From: Oceanisphaera arctica
Lineage (GTDB): Bacteria > Pseudomonadota > Gammaproteobacteria > Enterobacterales > Aeromonadaceae
DNA: 64,000 nucleotides
Direction: 5' to 3'
Assembly: GCF_002936955.1 (NCBI RefSeq)
Contig: NZ_MPZM01000005.1
Location: forward strand, 1-64,000
Within the stretch, counting starts at the first letter, position 1. Each line of letters opens with the position of its first letter. Position numbers and translations under genes: made by a program. Shown here one piece after another: positions 44,013-55,561 of the stretch. The notes beneath the pieces are model-generated. The model was given only the letters and a program-made list of their open reading frames with translations. It did no database searches and was not told the DNA's origin.

Positions 44013-45116
44013 TCATACTTTAAAGCCCAATGCCTCGCCACTGCCGGTCATTCCCGACAGTTGCACAGATCCCAGCTCTCGACGCTGGGGATATTGCTTG
44101 CGCAAATGGTCAAAAAAGCCTGGCTGACCCAGAGCCAGGCGAAAGGCGGCGTCGTCCTGCTCTATGTCATACACCAATCGTACCAATCGGGCTACCAGGG
44201 CCTGATCCGGCGCCTCCTTCAGGTGCACGGCGCCTATCGGCGATGGCGGCAACAACTGCTCGGGGGTCAGGTGTATGCTAACCTGCCGCTGCTCACACAA
44301 GGCACGGTAAAGAGCGAAGGTGCCCCTCGCCTTGCCTTCGAGGCTGTAGCCGGCGATATGGGGAGTGGCCAGCAATGCATGAGGCACCAGCGGTGCCAGC
44401 ACCTCGGGCTCATGCTCCCACACATCCATCACCAGGGTCAGTGGAGAGGCACCTTGTTGTCGAGCCAGCAGGGCTTGGTTGTCCCACACATCGCCCCGAC
44501 AGGCGTTAATCAGCACCTGTTCGGTATTCAACCCAGCGATGGCCGCCTGATCCAGCAAATGCCAGGTTGGATGCTCGCCCCCGCGAATAAGGGGCACGTG
44601 AAAACTGACGATATCGGCGGACAACGCCTGTTCAAAATCGACAAACTCTGTCGTGTCCGTCAATGCCCTCGGCGGGTCACACAACAGCACTGTCATACCC
44701 AGTGCCCGGGCCCGCTCGGCCACCTCGGCACCGGTATTACCGACCCCCACCACACCCAGGGTTTTATCCTTTAGCGACCAGCCCTTGTGCGCCGCCACCC
44801 GCAGCAAGGCCGCCAGCACATAATCACCCACCGCCACCTTGTTGCAACCCGGGGCACTGGCAAAGACGATGCCCCGCCGGGCGAGCAGCTCGGTGTCGAT
44901 ATGGTCACAGCCGATGGTGGCGGTGCCCACGAAGCTCAGCCGTTCGGCCTCAGCCAGCAGGGTCTCATCCACCCGGGTAATGGAGCGCACCAGCAGCACA
45001 TCCACATCACGCAGCTGCTCGGGGCTGATTTCCCGCCCAGGGCAAGTCACTATCTCGGCCCAGTCACCAAACAGTTCCTGCACGAAGGGCATGTTTTCAT
45101 CGGCCAGCAATTTCAT
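44013..45116 (-). CDS. pdxB: Erythronate-4-phosphate dehydrogenase
   Basis: PdxB carries out the second step of pyridoxal phosphate synthesis. The 367-residue protein has a D-2-hydroxyacid dehydrogenase fold: MKLLADENMPFVQELFG, VGVGNTGAEVAERARALG (NAD-binding), NACRGDVWDN, and a C-terminal PdxB-specific domain (HLKEAPDQALVARLVRLVYD). The length is close to normal, and its end abuts the fimV remnant. Confidence 0.95.
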   Translation of the reverse strand: MKLLADENMPFVQELFGDWAEIVTCPGREISPEQLRDVDVLLVRSITRVDETLLAEAERLSFVGTATIGCDHIDTELLARRGIVFASAPGCNKVAVGDYVLAALLRVAAHKGWSLKDKTLGVVGVGNTGAEVAERARALGMTVLLCDPPRALTDTTEFVDFEQALSADIVSFHVPLIRGGEHPTWHLLDQAAIAGLNTEQVLINACRGDVWDNQALLARQQGASPLTLVMDVWEHEPEVLAPLVPHALLATPHIAGYSLEGKARGTFALYRALCEQRQVSIHLTPEQLLPPSPIGAVHLKEAPDQALVARLVRLVYDIEQDDAAFRLALGQPGFFDHLRKQYPQRRELGSVQLSGMTGSGEALGFKV

Positions 45117-45261
45117 CGACTATTTCCTTGAGTGTCGGGATCCTTAAATGACGAGTTCCCTGAATGGCGGGTCATTGTACCCCGAGTTGCGGAGGTCTTC
45201 AGCTTCCATCGGCCTGCCGTTTTGCTAGAATCGCCGCTTTCCTCTCAAGCGATTTCTTTTC

Positions 45262-45993
45262 ATGACACCACGATTACTGTTCACGGTGCTGGCGATACTG
45301 GTATTGCCGGTCGCCATCGCCAGCATGGGCTACCAATGGCACTGGCAGTGGTTTCCGCTGCTGGATCTGGATGATACCCCTGCCCTGCTGGCCTATGGCC
45401 TGACCCTGTCGGTCGGCAAATACGGCATCGCCATCACCCTTGTCGCCCTGAGCCTGCTGGCCTTGCGCCGCTGGCGGCACAGACCCGGCCTGTTGTTGAT
45501 GTTTTTTTTCTGCCTGATGGCTGCGCTGGGCAGCGCCTTTGTCACCAAGACATTGGCCAAGCAATACTTTAAAGAACCCCGCCCTTACGTGCTGTGGCTG
45601 GCAGAAAAGGGCCGACTCGCCGACAGCGACCGTTTTTATGCCCAGCTACCCTCGATACGGGAAAAATGGCTGGCCGATGGTTTAAGAGAAATGCCGGAGC
45701 GGCAGGTGCCGGGCTGGCTCAAGCTGCACTGGCAGGATGAGGTCAGCTACTCCTTCCCTTCTGGCCATTCGATTGCTGCCATGACCATCGCCGGCTTCTA
45801 TTGCCTGTTGCTGCTCTACCGGCGCCGTTCGCCCTGGCTTATCGGTGCGCTCGCTACCTGGGCCGTGGCGGTATGCTATTCGCGCCTGTTGCTGGGTCTG
45901 CACTGGCCGGTGGATATTCTGGCCAGCAGCGTGCTGGGGGTCATGTTCGGCATGCTCGGCGCCTGGGCCTTCATCCGTTGGGATCAACGCTGA
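45262..45993 (+). CDS. pgpB: PAP2-family phosphatase, PgpB-like
   Basis: The 243-residue inner-membrane protein has six hydrophobic segments and the three PAP2 motifs: KQYFKEPRPY, SFPSGHSIAA and SRLLLGLHWPVDILAS. PgpB dephosphorylates phosphatidylglycerophosphate and undecaprenyl pyrophosphate on the periplasmic face. It is divergent from pdxB and convergent with fabB. Confidence 0.88.
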   Translation: MTPRLLFTVLAILVLPVAIASMGYQWHWQWFPLLDLDDTPALLAYGLTLSVGKYGIAITLVALSLLALRRWRHRPGLLLMFFFCLMAALGSAFVTKTLAKQYFKEPRPYVLWLAEKGRLADSDRFYAQLPSIREKWLADGLREMPERQVPGWLKLHWQDEVSYSFPSGHSIAAMTIAGFYCLLLLYRRRSPWLIGALATWAVAVCYSRLLLGLHWPVDILASSVLGVMFGMLGAWAFIRWDQR

Positions 45994-46024
45994 GGCGTGA
46001 GATGTGAGATGTGAAAATGAACAC

Positions 46025-46052
46025 AAAAAGGGCGCCGAAGCGCCCTTTTTTA
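46025..46052. terminator. Terminator between pgpB and fabB
   Basis: AAAAAGGGCGC, CGAA loop, GCGCCCTTTTTT; it can serve both convergent genes. Confidence 0.88.
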
Positions 46053-46071
46053 GTGCGGTGTTACCAGGCTA

Positions 46072-47286
46072 TCAGCCTTTGTACTTGCTGAATACCAGGC
46101 TGGCGTTGGTGCCGCCGAAACCGAAGCTGTTGGACATAACGGTGTCCAACTCGGCTTCTTTGTATTCGGTGACGATAGGCAGATTCTTGGCCTTCTCGTC
46201 CAGCTCGGTGATGTTGATGCTCGGGGCAATGAAGCCGTGCTGCATCATCAGCAGTGAATACACCGCCTCGTGCACACCGGCGGCACCCAGCGCATGGCCG
46301 GTCATTGCCTTGGTGGCAGAGATATAAGGAGCATTGTCGCCAAACAGGTTGTTGATGGCTTCCAACTCTTTCACATCCCCTACCGGCGTAGAGGTGCCGT
46401 GGGTGTTGACGTACTGCACCGGGGCTGGCGCGGTGGCCATGGCCTGCTGCATGCAGCGCACAGCGCCTTCACCGGACGGAGCCACCATGTCGTAGCCGTC
46501 GGAGGTGGCGCCGTAGCCGGTGATTTCGGCGTAGATCTTGGCACCACGTTTGAGGGCGTGCTCCAGCTCTTCCACTACCACCATACCGCCGCCACCGGAG
46601 ATGACGAAGCCATCACGGCCCGCATCGTAGGTACGGGAGGCCAGTTCGGGGGTGTCGTTGTATTTGCTGGACAGAGCGCCCATGGCGTCGAACTGCAGGG
46701 CCAGGGTCCAGTCCACTTCTTCACCGCCACCGGCGAATACGATGTCCTGTTTGCCCAGCTGGATCTGCTCCAGCGCATGGCCGATACAGTGTGCAGAAGT
46801 CGCACAGGCCGAGCTGATGGTGTAGTTGATACCCTTGATCTTGAAAGGGGTAGCCAAACAGGCGGACACGGTTGAAGACATGGTGCGCGGCACCATATAA
46901 GGTCCTACACGACGTACGCCTTTGGTGCGCAGAATGTCACAGGCTTCGATCTGGTTCTTGGAAGAAGCACCACCGGAGCCAGCGACCAGACCGGTGCGCT
47001 CGTTGGATACCATGGACTCGTCAAGGCCCGCATCGGCGATCGCCTGTTCCATGGAAAGATAGGCAAAGGCGGCGGCATCGCCCATAAAGCGCATGACTTT
47101 ACGATCGATATGCTCGGACGGGATCAGATTAACGTTCCCCCATACCTGGCTACGCAGGTTATGATCAGCAAACTGCTGGGAGAAGCTGATACCGGAGCGG
47201 CCCGCCTTGAGTGAGGCCAGAACTTCTTCCTGATTGTTACCGATGCTGGATACCACACCGATACCGGTAATGACTGCTCTTCTCAT
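46072..47286 (-). CDS. fabB: 3-oxoacyl-ACP synthase I
   Basis: FabB condenses malonyl-ACP with acyl-ACP and is needed for unsaturated fatty acids. The 404-residue thiolase-fold protein has the nucleophile in [13 protein letters not shown] (about residue 163) and the two His of the triad in [11 protein letters not shown] and [14 protein letters not shown]. The C-terminal [12 protein letters not shown] is intact. Regulation by FabR or FadR is expected, but I see no clear operator in the 105 bases before mnmC. Divergent from mnmC, as in E. coli. Confidence 0.96.
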   Translation of the reverse strand: MRRAVITGIGVVSSIGNNQEEVLASLKAGRSGISFSQQFADHNLRSQVWGNVNLIPSEHIDRKVMRFMGDAAAFAYLSMEQAIADAGLDESMVSNERTGLVAGSGGASSKNQIEACDILRTKGVRRVGPYMVPRTMSSTVSACLATPFKIKGINYTISSACATSAHCIGHALEQIQLGKQDIVFAGGGEEVDWTLALQFDAMGALSSKYNDTPELASRTYDAGRDGFVISGGGGMVVVEELEHALKRGAKIYAEITGYGATSDGYDMVAPSGEGAVRCMQQAMATAPAPVQYVNTHGTSTPVGDVKELEAINNLFGDNAPYISATKAMTGHALGAAGVHEAVYSLLMMQHGFIAPSINITELDEKAKNLPIVTEYKEAELDTVMSNSFGFGGTNASLVFSKYKG

Positions 47287-47391
47287 CTATCTTTCCTACT
47301 GTCTTGATTTGGCGCCAATTCTAACCACAAAATATGGTCAAACTGGTCTGCTTTCACATAAAATGACCGTTTTTACGGCCCCGGAGGTTCA

Positions 47392-49383
47392 GTGTCACCC
47401 CACTTCATTACAACCGCAAGTCTGGACTGGAATGACCAAGGCACGCCGGTCGCCGCTACGTTCGACGATGTCTACTTCTCTAGCGACAATGGTCTGGCCG
47501 AAACCCGCTATGTGTTTCTGGGTCACAATGGCCTGCCCGAACGCTGGATTGACCATGACAGGCCGCTGTTCGTGGTCGCCGAAACCGGCTTTGGCACCGG
47601 CCTTAACGTGCTGGCCACCTGGCAGGCCTTTATCGACTATCGCCTGCAACATCCGCAAGGTAACACCCAGCGCCTGCACCTGATCAGCGTGGAAAAATTT
47701 CCGCTTACGCGCGCCGATCTGCAACAGGCCCTGGGCCAATGGCCAGAGCTTAGCATTTTAAGCGAACGTTTGTTAGCTGAATATCCGCCCGCCGTTAACG
47801 GCTGTCACCGGCTCTGGCTAGACGAAAATGTATGCCTGGATTTATGGCTGGGAGACGTGGCCGAAGTACTGCCTCAGATGGAAGCGGGCCTGGCCGGAAA
47901 GGTGGATGCCTGGTATCTGGACGGCTTCGAGCCCAGCAAGAATCCGGAAATGTGGACGCCAGAACTTTTCCGGCAACTGGCGCGTCTGGCCCGTAATGGC
48001 GCCACCCTGGCGAGCTTTAACGCCGCCGGTTTCGTGCGCCGTGGGCTGAACGAAGCCGGCTTTCAGGTCGGCCGGGCCAAGGGCGTTGGTAGCAAGCGGC
48101 AAATGCTGGCGGGGGTTCGTCGCTGTGACCAGCGCCTCCCCTACCCCGCGCCCTGGTTCTGGCGCCGGCCAGGTCGGTCCGGCCAGACGCTGATTGTCGG
48201 GGCTGGCATCGCCGGGGCCAGTCTGGCCTATGCCCTGACCCGCCGTGGCCAGCGAGTGACCCTGCTTGATCAGAATGATGCCCCGGCGATGGGCGCCTCG
48301 GGAAACCGCCAGGCCGCCATTTATCCGCTGCTTAACGGCGATCATGACTGCTTGAGCCAGTTTTTTCTGCAGGCCTTTCTTTATGGTCGCCGCACGCTGC
48401 CTGCCCTGGCCGAACGGCACGCCTTCAGTCATGACTGGTGTGGCGTGGTACAGCTGGCCCATGATGAAAAAAGCGGCGCCAAAATCGACAAGCTGCTGGC
48501 AAGCAGCTTGCCGGCGACACTGGTACAGCCGTTAACCGCCGAGCAGGTGAACGCACGTACCGGTATTGCTGCCAACCTGCCCGGCATCGAGTATCCGCTG
48601 GGCGGTTGGGTCTGCCCCTTCGAGCTGACGGCCGCCCTGCTGGCCGAGGCGCAAAAAAGCGGCTTGCTGAGCTGCCACTACCAGACCCGGGTCGAGACTC
48701 TGGAGCGGGAAGAAAACCAATGGCATCTCACCACCGAGGGCGAGACTTTCTGTGCCGACAATGTGGTACTGGCCAGCGGCCACGAAGTCACGAGATGGCC
48801 GCAAACCAGTACCCTGGCGATGTCGCCGGTACGAGGCCAGGTCAACTATCAGCCTTCTTCTCCCACTCTGTCGGCACTGAAAACCGTGGTCTGCTACGAG
48901 GGTTATCTCACCCCAGCCTGGCAAGGAAACCACTGCGTCGGCGCCAGTTATGGTCGCAGGCAGTCGGCATTGGATTATCGGGAGCAAGACGAGCAGGAAA
49001 ACCTGCACAAACTGGTGCGTACCCTGCCCGAACTCGATGATCTGACACCCGCTGCGGGTGCCGGTCGGGTGAGTGTTCGCGCCGCCTGCCGCGATCATCT
49101 GCCACTGGCCGGCGCGGCGCCGGACAAGGCCAAACAACTGGCACAATATGACAAGATGCCACGGCGAAAGTGGGAGGCGTTGCCCTTGGCGGAAGATCAT
49201 GCGGGGCTGTATGTGATGTCGGGGCTGGGCTCGCGGGGCTTGTGCTCGGCCCCCTTGCTGGCCGAGCTGATGGCAGCGCAGCTATTGGATGAGCCCTATC
49301 CGTTGTCGCAGTCGCAATTGGCGGTGCTTAACCCCAATCGACATTGGGTGCGCAAGCTGCTGAAAGGAAAACCCGTGGAATAA
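47392..49383 (+). CDS. mnmC: Bifunctional tRNA mnm5s2U methyltransferase/oxidoreductase
   Basis: MnmC finishes the mnm5s2U34 wobble modification. The 663-residue protein has a C-terminal FAD domain (TLIVGAGIAGASLAYALTRR at about 263-282) that removes carboxymethyl, and an N-terminal SAM methyltransferase domain (FVVAETGFGTGLNVLATW; WYLDGFEPSKNPEMW). The start is GTG at 47392 after GGAGG. It is divergent from fabB. Confidence 0.95.
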   Translation: MSPHFITTASLDWNDQGTPVAATFDDVYFSSDNGLAETRYVFLGHNGLPERWIDHDRPLFVVAETGFGTGLNVLATWQAFIDYRLQHPQGNTQRLHLISVEKFPLTRADLQQALGQWPELSILSERLLAEYPPAVNGCHRLWLDENVCLDLWLGDVAEVLPQMEAGLAGKVDAWYLDGFEPSKNPEMWTPELFRQLARLARNGATLASFNAAGFVRRGLNEAGFQVGRAKGVGSKRQMLAGVRRCDQRLPYPAPWFWRRPGRSGQTLIVGAGIAGASLAYALTRRGQRVTLLDQNDAPAMGASGNRQAAIYPLLNGDHDCLSQFFLQAFLYGRRTLPALAERHAFSHDWCGVVQLAHDEKSGAKIDKLLASSLPATLVQPLTAEQVNARTGIAANLPGIEYPLGGWVCPFELTAALLAEAQKSGLLSCHYQTRVETLEREENQWHLTTEGETFCADNVVLASGHEVTRWPQTSTLAMSPVRGQVNYQPSSPTLSALKTVVCYEGYLTPAWQGNHCVGASYGRRQSALDYREQDEQENLHKLVRTLPELDDLTPAAGAGRVSVRAACRDHLPLAGAAPDKAKQLAQYDKMPRRKWEALPLAEDHAGLYVMSGLGSRGLCSAPLLAELMAAQLLDEPYPLSQSQLAVLNPNRHWVRKLLKGKPVE

Positions 49384-49387
49384 ACGC

Positions 49388-49882
49388 CTAATCGGGCCGA
49401 ATAAGCCCGAGGTTGCGACCGTAGTCGTTCTGCTGCTGAAAGTCCTGTAACAGGGTGCGGGCGATGTCGAGCTGGTGATAGCCGACGTTGTCTGCCACCT
49501 GCAGCAACTGCTCGCAATTCGATTGGGGTGCTATCTCGAACAGAGAACGTTCCAGCCACTCACCCGACAGCAGGGCCCGCTCCCGCACCAGCCGTTCGTA
49601 ACCGGTCAGCGCCAGTCGATAGTTCTGCCAGGCGGGTGTTTGCGGCCATTCCAACGGTTCGGTCACGGTGGCAATCAGCAAGACCTCCACCTGGGACGGC
49701 AGGCAGCCCGCCTCGGTTTGCTCCCCCGACAACTGCCAGGACAATCGATAATCCACATCGGCCAGGATCGGCTCCTGGGCGCTGGAGCCATAGATATCCA
49801 CCGTTTGCCGTGCCTTCAGCGTCATATCGGCCGCGGCGGGCATCGCCAGCAACAATATCAAGGCACAACAACGTTGTTTCAC
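49388..49882 (-). CDS. Exported hypothetical protein
   Basis: The 164-residue protein starts with GTG at 49882 after GGAGAG and has a signal peptide (KQRCCALILLLAMPAAADM). The mature part has one cysteine pair (AGCLP, SNCEQL) and ends DFQQQNDYGRNLGL. The layout with W-rich strands and a helical C-terminal half faintly resembles DUF922 predicted metalloproteases, but no HExxH motif is present. No firm family can be given. Convergent with mnmC. Confidence 0.6.
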   Translation of the reverse strand: MKQRCCALILLLAMPAAADMTLKARQTVDIYGSSAQEPILADVDYRLSWQLSGEQTEAGCLPSQVEVLLIATVTEPLEWPQTPAWQNYRLALTGYERLVRERALLSGEWLERSLFEIAPQSNCEQLLQVADNVGYHQLDIARTLLQDFQQQNDYGRNLGLIRPD

Positions 49883-50074
49883 GATAACTCTCCGATGGGG
49901 GATTCTGATGGCAGGGATCACGTCATTATAGGCCGGACACAGAGTCAAGTCATTTGAGTCTACTCTCATACTGCTAAAATAAACGTCAATAAACGAGGCT
50001 AACCCACTGATTACCTGACATCCGGCCCTGGCCTCTATATAGTGCAAGTCATTGTTTACTGGTTGGAGAGCTGC

Positions 50075-51022
50075 ATGATCACAGCCTACACACTGAATGG
50101 AAAATCTCTCGACATTCAGCCGCTCAACCTGGAGGACGCCTTACCTCCCAACACCCTGTGGCTGGATATCCTCAAACCGGACGAACAAGAACAACGCTGG
50201 ATGAAACAGCTGTTCGTGGAAGAAGTACCTGAGCTGGACGAACTCGACGACATCGAGGCCTCGGCCCGTTTTTACCGGGACAAGGACGGCTTGCACATTC
50301 ATTCGCTGTTTCCCCAGCGCATGGGCAAAGAAATCGACGGCATCAACGTGCTCTTTACCCTGCGCAAAGACCTGTTAATCAGCTTTAGGGAAGACGATCT
50401 CGGCCTGATGCGGCTGCTGCGCCACTACATGCGCCAGGACCGGCTGGAAGCGAAAGACGCGCCGGACCTGCTGCTGGAAATTTTTCAGCTCAAAATCGAA
50501 TATATTTCCGACCTGATCGAAGACGGTTACAAGACCCTGGAAGCCACCGCCAAACAGGTGCTGCAGGTGGATGACTTGCGCCGCACCATGTCTGATTTGA
50601 TGCTGCAGGAAGACGGTAACGGCCACATACGGCTGGCCCTGTACGATACCCGGCGGGCACTGCGTTTCATCAAGCGCTCTTTTCGCCAGAGTGGTAACGA
50701 CGAGCAACGCAAGTGGATCGATGAAATGCTTTACGACATCGAATCTCTGCTGCCCCACACACAGTTTCTGTTCGACAAGATCAACTTTCAGCTGGAAGCG
50801 GCCATGGGCTTTACCAGCCTGGAGCAGAGCAAGGTGATCAAGATTTTCTCGGTGGCCGCCGTGGTGTTTCTGCCGCCAACGCTGATCGCCAGCATCTATG
50901 GCATGAACTTCAGAATCATGCCGGAGCTGGACTTCGCTTTTGGCTACCCCATGTCGCTGGTGATGATGCTGATGTCTGCCTGTGGCACCTATTATTTCTT
51001 CAAACGCAAAGGCTGGCTGTAA
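50075..51022 (+). CDS. corA: Magnesium/cobalt transporter CorA
   Basis: The 315-residue protein has the CorA layout: a large acidic cytoplasmic N-terminal domain, a long helix and two C-terminal membrane helices with the selectivity motif YGMNF between them (about residue 280). The end FKRKGWL is the basic tail seen in E. coli CorA. Start ATG at 50075 follows GGAGAG; an upstream TTG at 50042 is not needed. Confidence 0.96.
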   Translation: MITAYTLNGKSLDIQPLNLEDALPPNTLWLDILKPDEQEQRWMKQLFVEEVPELDELDDIEASARFYRDKDGLHIHSLFPQRMGKEIDGINVLFTLRKDLLISFREDDLGLMRLLRHYMRQDRLEAKDAPDLLLEIFQLKIEYISDLIEDGYKTLEATAKQVLQVDDLRRTMSDLMLQEDGNGHIRLALYDTRRALRFIKRSFRQSGNDEQRKWIDEMLYDIESLLPHTQFLFDKINFQLEAAMGFTSLEQSKVIKIFSVAAVVFLPPTLIASIYGMNFRIMPELDFAFGYPMSLVMMLMSACGTYYFFKRKGWL

Positions 51023-51025
51023 CTT

Positions 51026-51127
51026 CAGGGACTGGGGAATAGGGAATAGGGAATAGGGACAGGAAATTAGCGCCTCGGAACCAAATAGCAACGCCGCTAA
51101 TTCCTGCTCCCTAATCCCCAATCCCTG
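51026..51127. repeat. Long inverted repeat between corA and nrdD
   Basis: CAGGGACTGGGGAATAGGGA (51026-51045) and TCCCTAATCCCCAATCCCTG (51108-51127) pair with few mismatches, and inner GGAAATTAGCG / CGCTAATTCC extend the stem. GGGAATA is also repeated in tandem. The unit lies between convergent genes and probably acts as a terminator-like structure. Confidence 0.75.
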
Positions 51128-51130
51128 TTG

Positions 51131-52094
51131 TTAAAGGTGGTAGAAGCGCCGGCCATGTTCGTCCCGGCGACCGGCGCTGAACGCCGACACCCGCTTCAGA
51201 TAACCGATCACCCGGGTGGCATGGTCTACGTCTTCACTACCGCATGTACCACACTGCCAGTCGGTATGCTTGCTGATATGGCCGCAATCGTTGCAGATGG
51301 TGCTGCGTACATTAACGGTGAAGTAGTGACAGCCGGTGGAGGCGGCAATACGGTACAACTGTCGGTAGCCGGCACTGGTCAAGTGCTCGTCCAGGTTCAG
51401 GTGCAGCGCCGAACCACCGTCCAGGAATTGCACCAACTCACGCCCGTGCAGCACGAACTTGTCGAGAACCTGGGTGCCATCCTCGTCTTCCACCACGTAG
51501 AAGTAGGAGTTGTAGCAGTCACGTGGCACCTGATAACCGTCGGCCCTGTCCCATTTGGCGTTTTTCACCCCCAGGTTTTCCGCCGGCACAAACTCGGTAT
51601 TGAACAGGTAGCCGTATTCCCGGCGAGCCTCACGGTTGGCATCATAGATAATCTTCAGCCGTTTACTGACAAAGGCCTGGTAGTCGGGGTTGATTGACGA
51701 ATGCGCCGCAGAACGACTCCAGGTGTCTGGGGGCCTTGCTCTCGCCTCCCAGCCGGGTCAGCCCATCGAGCAGGAAGGGATACATGCTCACCGACACGCA
51801 ATAGGGCTTGAGGCTGGTCTCGTCGTGTACATAAATCTCGTGCTGTTCAATCTGGCGTTCATACTCCGTCGCCAGCGCCTGGCCAAACAGCTCGGCTATC
51901 TTGTTTTTCACCAGGCCGCGGTTCACCTGCACAAAAAAATCCTTCATCAGCTCCGCCTCGGCTGTGGCGATGTTTTTATGAGTAACATTGGCATTAGGAT
52001 CCATCACGGACCCATCCGCCGCATTACCGGCATTCAGATAGGCATTGAAACTGGCGATCTTGGCATCGAGCTGGCTGGGTTGCAGGCGTATCAT
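51131..52094 (-). pseudogene. nrdD: Anaerobic ribonucleotide reductase large subunit with a large internal deletion
   Basis: The N-terminal part (from MIRLQPSQLDAKIASF, about 125 residues, with HEIYVHDETSLKPYC) reads up to HLESFCGAFVN. The frame then shifts directly into SSINPDYQAFVSKRLKIIYD and continues to the C-terminus. There the zinc site (CNDCG...CGTCG) and the glycyl-radical region (RVIGYLKRVSAFSAG) are intact. The central catalytic region, roughly 300 residues in normal NrdD, is missing and the joint is out of frame. The start overlaps the nrdG stop (ATGA). No functional enzyme can be made. An assembly error at this joint should also be considered. Confidence 0.85.
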
Positions 52095-52546
52095 GAACGT
52101 CTCCAAAAATGATGATTGAGGGATCCGCCGCTGTGCAGGCAAATCAATCGTTGGTTGCTGTGTCTGGAGTCAAGTCCGCCCAGGTGCGCCACCCAGGCAC
52201 CGGTTTTCAGGTAGTCCAGCTCGGCCATCAGGGTCTGGCTTACCCTGTCCCGACCGCTGTACAGGCAGGTTTTCAGCCCCTGCTCCCGCGCCAGCCGCAA
52301 CAGAGGCAGCAAGGCATCCCGATCCCATTCTCCACCGAAAAACAACACACAGGTGAGCAGCCCCTGATAACGCGTCAGCCAGCCTTGCAGCCGCTCGGGT
52401 GTTAACAGGGTCCCCGCCGCCGGATCCCAGCTGTCCTGGCTGTGACAGCCGGAACACGCCAGCGGACAGCCGGTTACCAACCAGGCCAGGCTGACTTCTC
52501 CCGGCACTTCCTGCAGCACCACCCGAGGTTCGAAGGCATTCAGCAT
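52091..52546 (-). CDS. nrdG: Anaerobic ribonucleotide reductase activating protein
   Basis: NrdG is the radical-SAM activase that installs the glycyl radical on NrdD. The 151-residue protein has the 4Fe-4S motif GCPLACSGCHSQD (CxxxCxxC) and VLFFGGEWD. It is complete and overlaps the start of the broken nrdD gene, so it may have lost its local substrate. The ATG at 52546 is chosen over a GTG at 52561. Confidence 0.9.
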   Translation of the reverse strand: MLNAFEPRVVLQEVPGEVSLAWLVTGCPLACSGCHSQDSWDPAAGTLLTPERLQGWLTRYQGLLTCVLFFGGEWDRDALLPLLRLAREQGLKTCLYSGRDRVSQTLMAELDYLKTGAWVAHLGGLDSRHSNQRLICLHSGGSLNHHFWRRS

Positions 52547-52557
52547 ATCGTCACCAA

Positions 52558-52606
52558 TCACTATATGTTGTGCCTTAACACTAGATTAAAACACAACATA
52601 TGGGAT
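52558..52606 (-). promoter_or_regulatory. Two NrdR-box-like sites upstream of nrdGD
   Basis: TCACTATATGTTGTGC (52558-52573) and ACACAACATATGGGAT (52591-52606) resemble the NrdR consensus ACACTATATATAGTGT. They are 33 bp apart, close to the three helical turns usual for paired NrdR boxes. Confidence 0.55.
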
Positions 52607-52634
52607 TGTGAGTTCAGGCCTATTTCATATTTCC

Positions 52635-52648
52635 CTGATCTGGATCAG
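52635..52648. promoter_or_regulatory. FNR-box-like palindrome
   Basis: CTGATCTGGATCAG matches the FNR/Anr consensus TTGATNNNNATCAA except for the outermost base of each half. It is about 90 bp before nrdG, where an anaerobic activator would act, and is also upstream of creA. Confidence 0.45.
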
Positions 52649-52749
52649 CCTTGTCGCTGAACGTGATAATGCAAATGCATACCCCGGCTCACTGGCCCCG
52701 GAGCCGGCTTTGTGTTATCACAACAACAAAGATAAACATAAGGAATGTT

Positions 52750-53220
52750 ATGAAAAACAGAACCATAGCCGCCCTGCTGCTGGCCACCCTGGGCCTCGCA
52801 GGCTGTGACAATAATGAAGTGGGCGATGTGTCGCTCGGCCTGTTTACCACCAAGGACATCAAGATAGAGGTACTGACCGATCCGGGCGTACCCGGCGTGA
52901 CCTGTCATATCTCCGATGTGGTGGCCGACCTGAGTCTGGCCGATCCGTCCGACATGTCGATCAGCTGCCGCCAGACCGGCGAGATCACCGCCGCCATGGT
53001 AGCGGCCATCGACAAGTCGACCAGCGGAGAAGTGGTGTTCAAGAAATCGAAGAGTATCTTCCTGAAAAGCCTGAAGATCCGTCGTATTTACGACGCGACC
53101 AGCCAAAGCCTGCTCTATGTGGCCTACAGCACCAAGGAAACCGAAGGCAGCTTCAAGCATTCCATGTCCACCGTGCCGCTGTGGGGATCCGCTGCCTACC
53201 AGGCACCCGCACAACCATAG
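52750..53220 (+). CDS. creA: CreA family protein
   Basis: The 156-residue protein has a lipoprotein-type signal (ALLLATLGLAGC) and the CreA domain: VSLGLFTTKDIKIEVLTDPG (core), VTCHISDV, MSISCRQTGEI and a C-terminal LLYVAYSTK. CreA is a conserved periplasmic protein of unknown activity. The ATG at 52750 follows AGGAATG. It is divergent from nrdG and convergent with uvrB. Confidence 0.92.
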   Translation: MKNRTIAALLLATLGLAGCDNNEVGDVSLGLFTTKDIKIEVLTDPGVPGVTCHISDVVADLSLADPSDMSISCRQTGEITAAMVAAIDKSTSGEVVFKKSKSIFLKSLKIRRIYDATSQSLLYVAYSTKETEGSFKHSMSTVPLWGSAAYQAPAQP

Positions 53221-53252
53221 AACGCAGAAACCTGTAACGGCCCTGCGTAGTC

Positions 53253-53287
53253 CGTAGGTTGGGATCCCTTCCTCATCCCAACCTACG
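53253..53287. repeat. Palindromic repeat between creA and uvrB
   Basis: CGTAGGTTGGGAT and ATCCCAACCTACG are perfect inverted repeats around a 9-base loop. This is a common intergenic palindrome in gammaproteobacteria. Confidence 0.85.
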
Positions 53288-53306
53288 AAGCTCTCCACCT
53301 CACCGT

Positions 53307-55307
<2,001 letters not shown>

Positions 55308-55462
55308 TACCCACTCTCCTCTAGATTCGGCACCCAGTTTACCCCCTGAGAAGCAGTAAATTTAAGCGAAAACTGTCTCTATTGTCTTAAGGGTCAAAAT
55401 TCACATTTTGTCCTTGACCCCACTTACCGGCCTGCGTATTATCTGCGGCCTCTTCACGAGAT

Positions 55463-55538
55463 TCCCCCTTAGTTCAGTTGGTAGAACGCCGGACTGTTAA
55501 TCCGTATGTCGCTGGTTCGAGTCCAGCAGGGGGAGCCA
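55463..55538 (+). tRNA. tRNA-Asn (anticodon GTT)
   Basis: The 76-nt sequence TCCCCCTTAGTTCAGTTGGT...GGACTGTTAATCC...GGTTCGAGTCC...GGGGGAGCCA has a perfect cloverleaf by eye, anticodon GTT and encoded CCA. Confidence 0.97.
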
Positions 55539-55561
55539 AATTTCGCACCACTTCTATTGAC

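Noticed and set aside
47340-47375. FadR-like half site (AACTGGTCTG) between fabB and mnmC
   Set aside because: Only one half matches the consensus, so it cannot be called from sequence alone.
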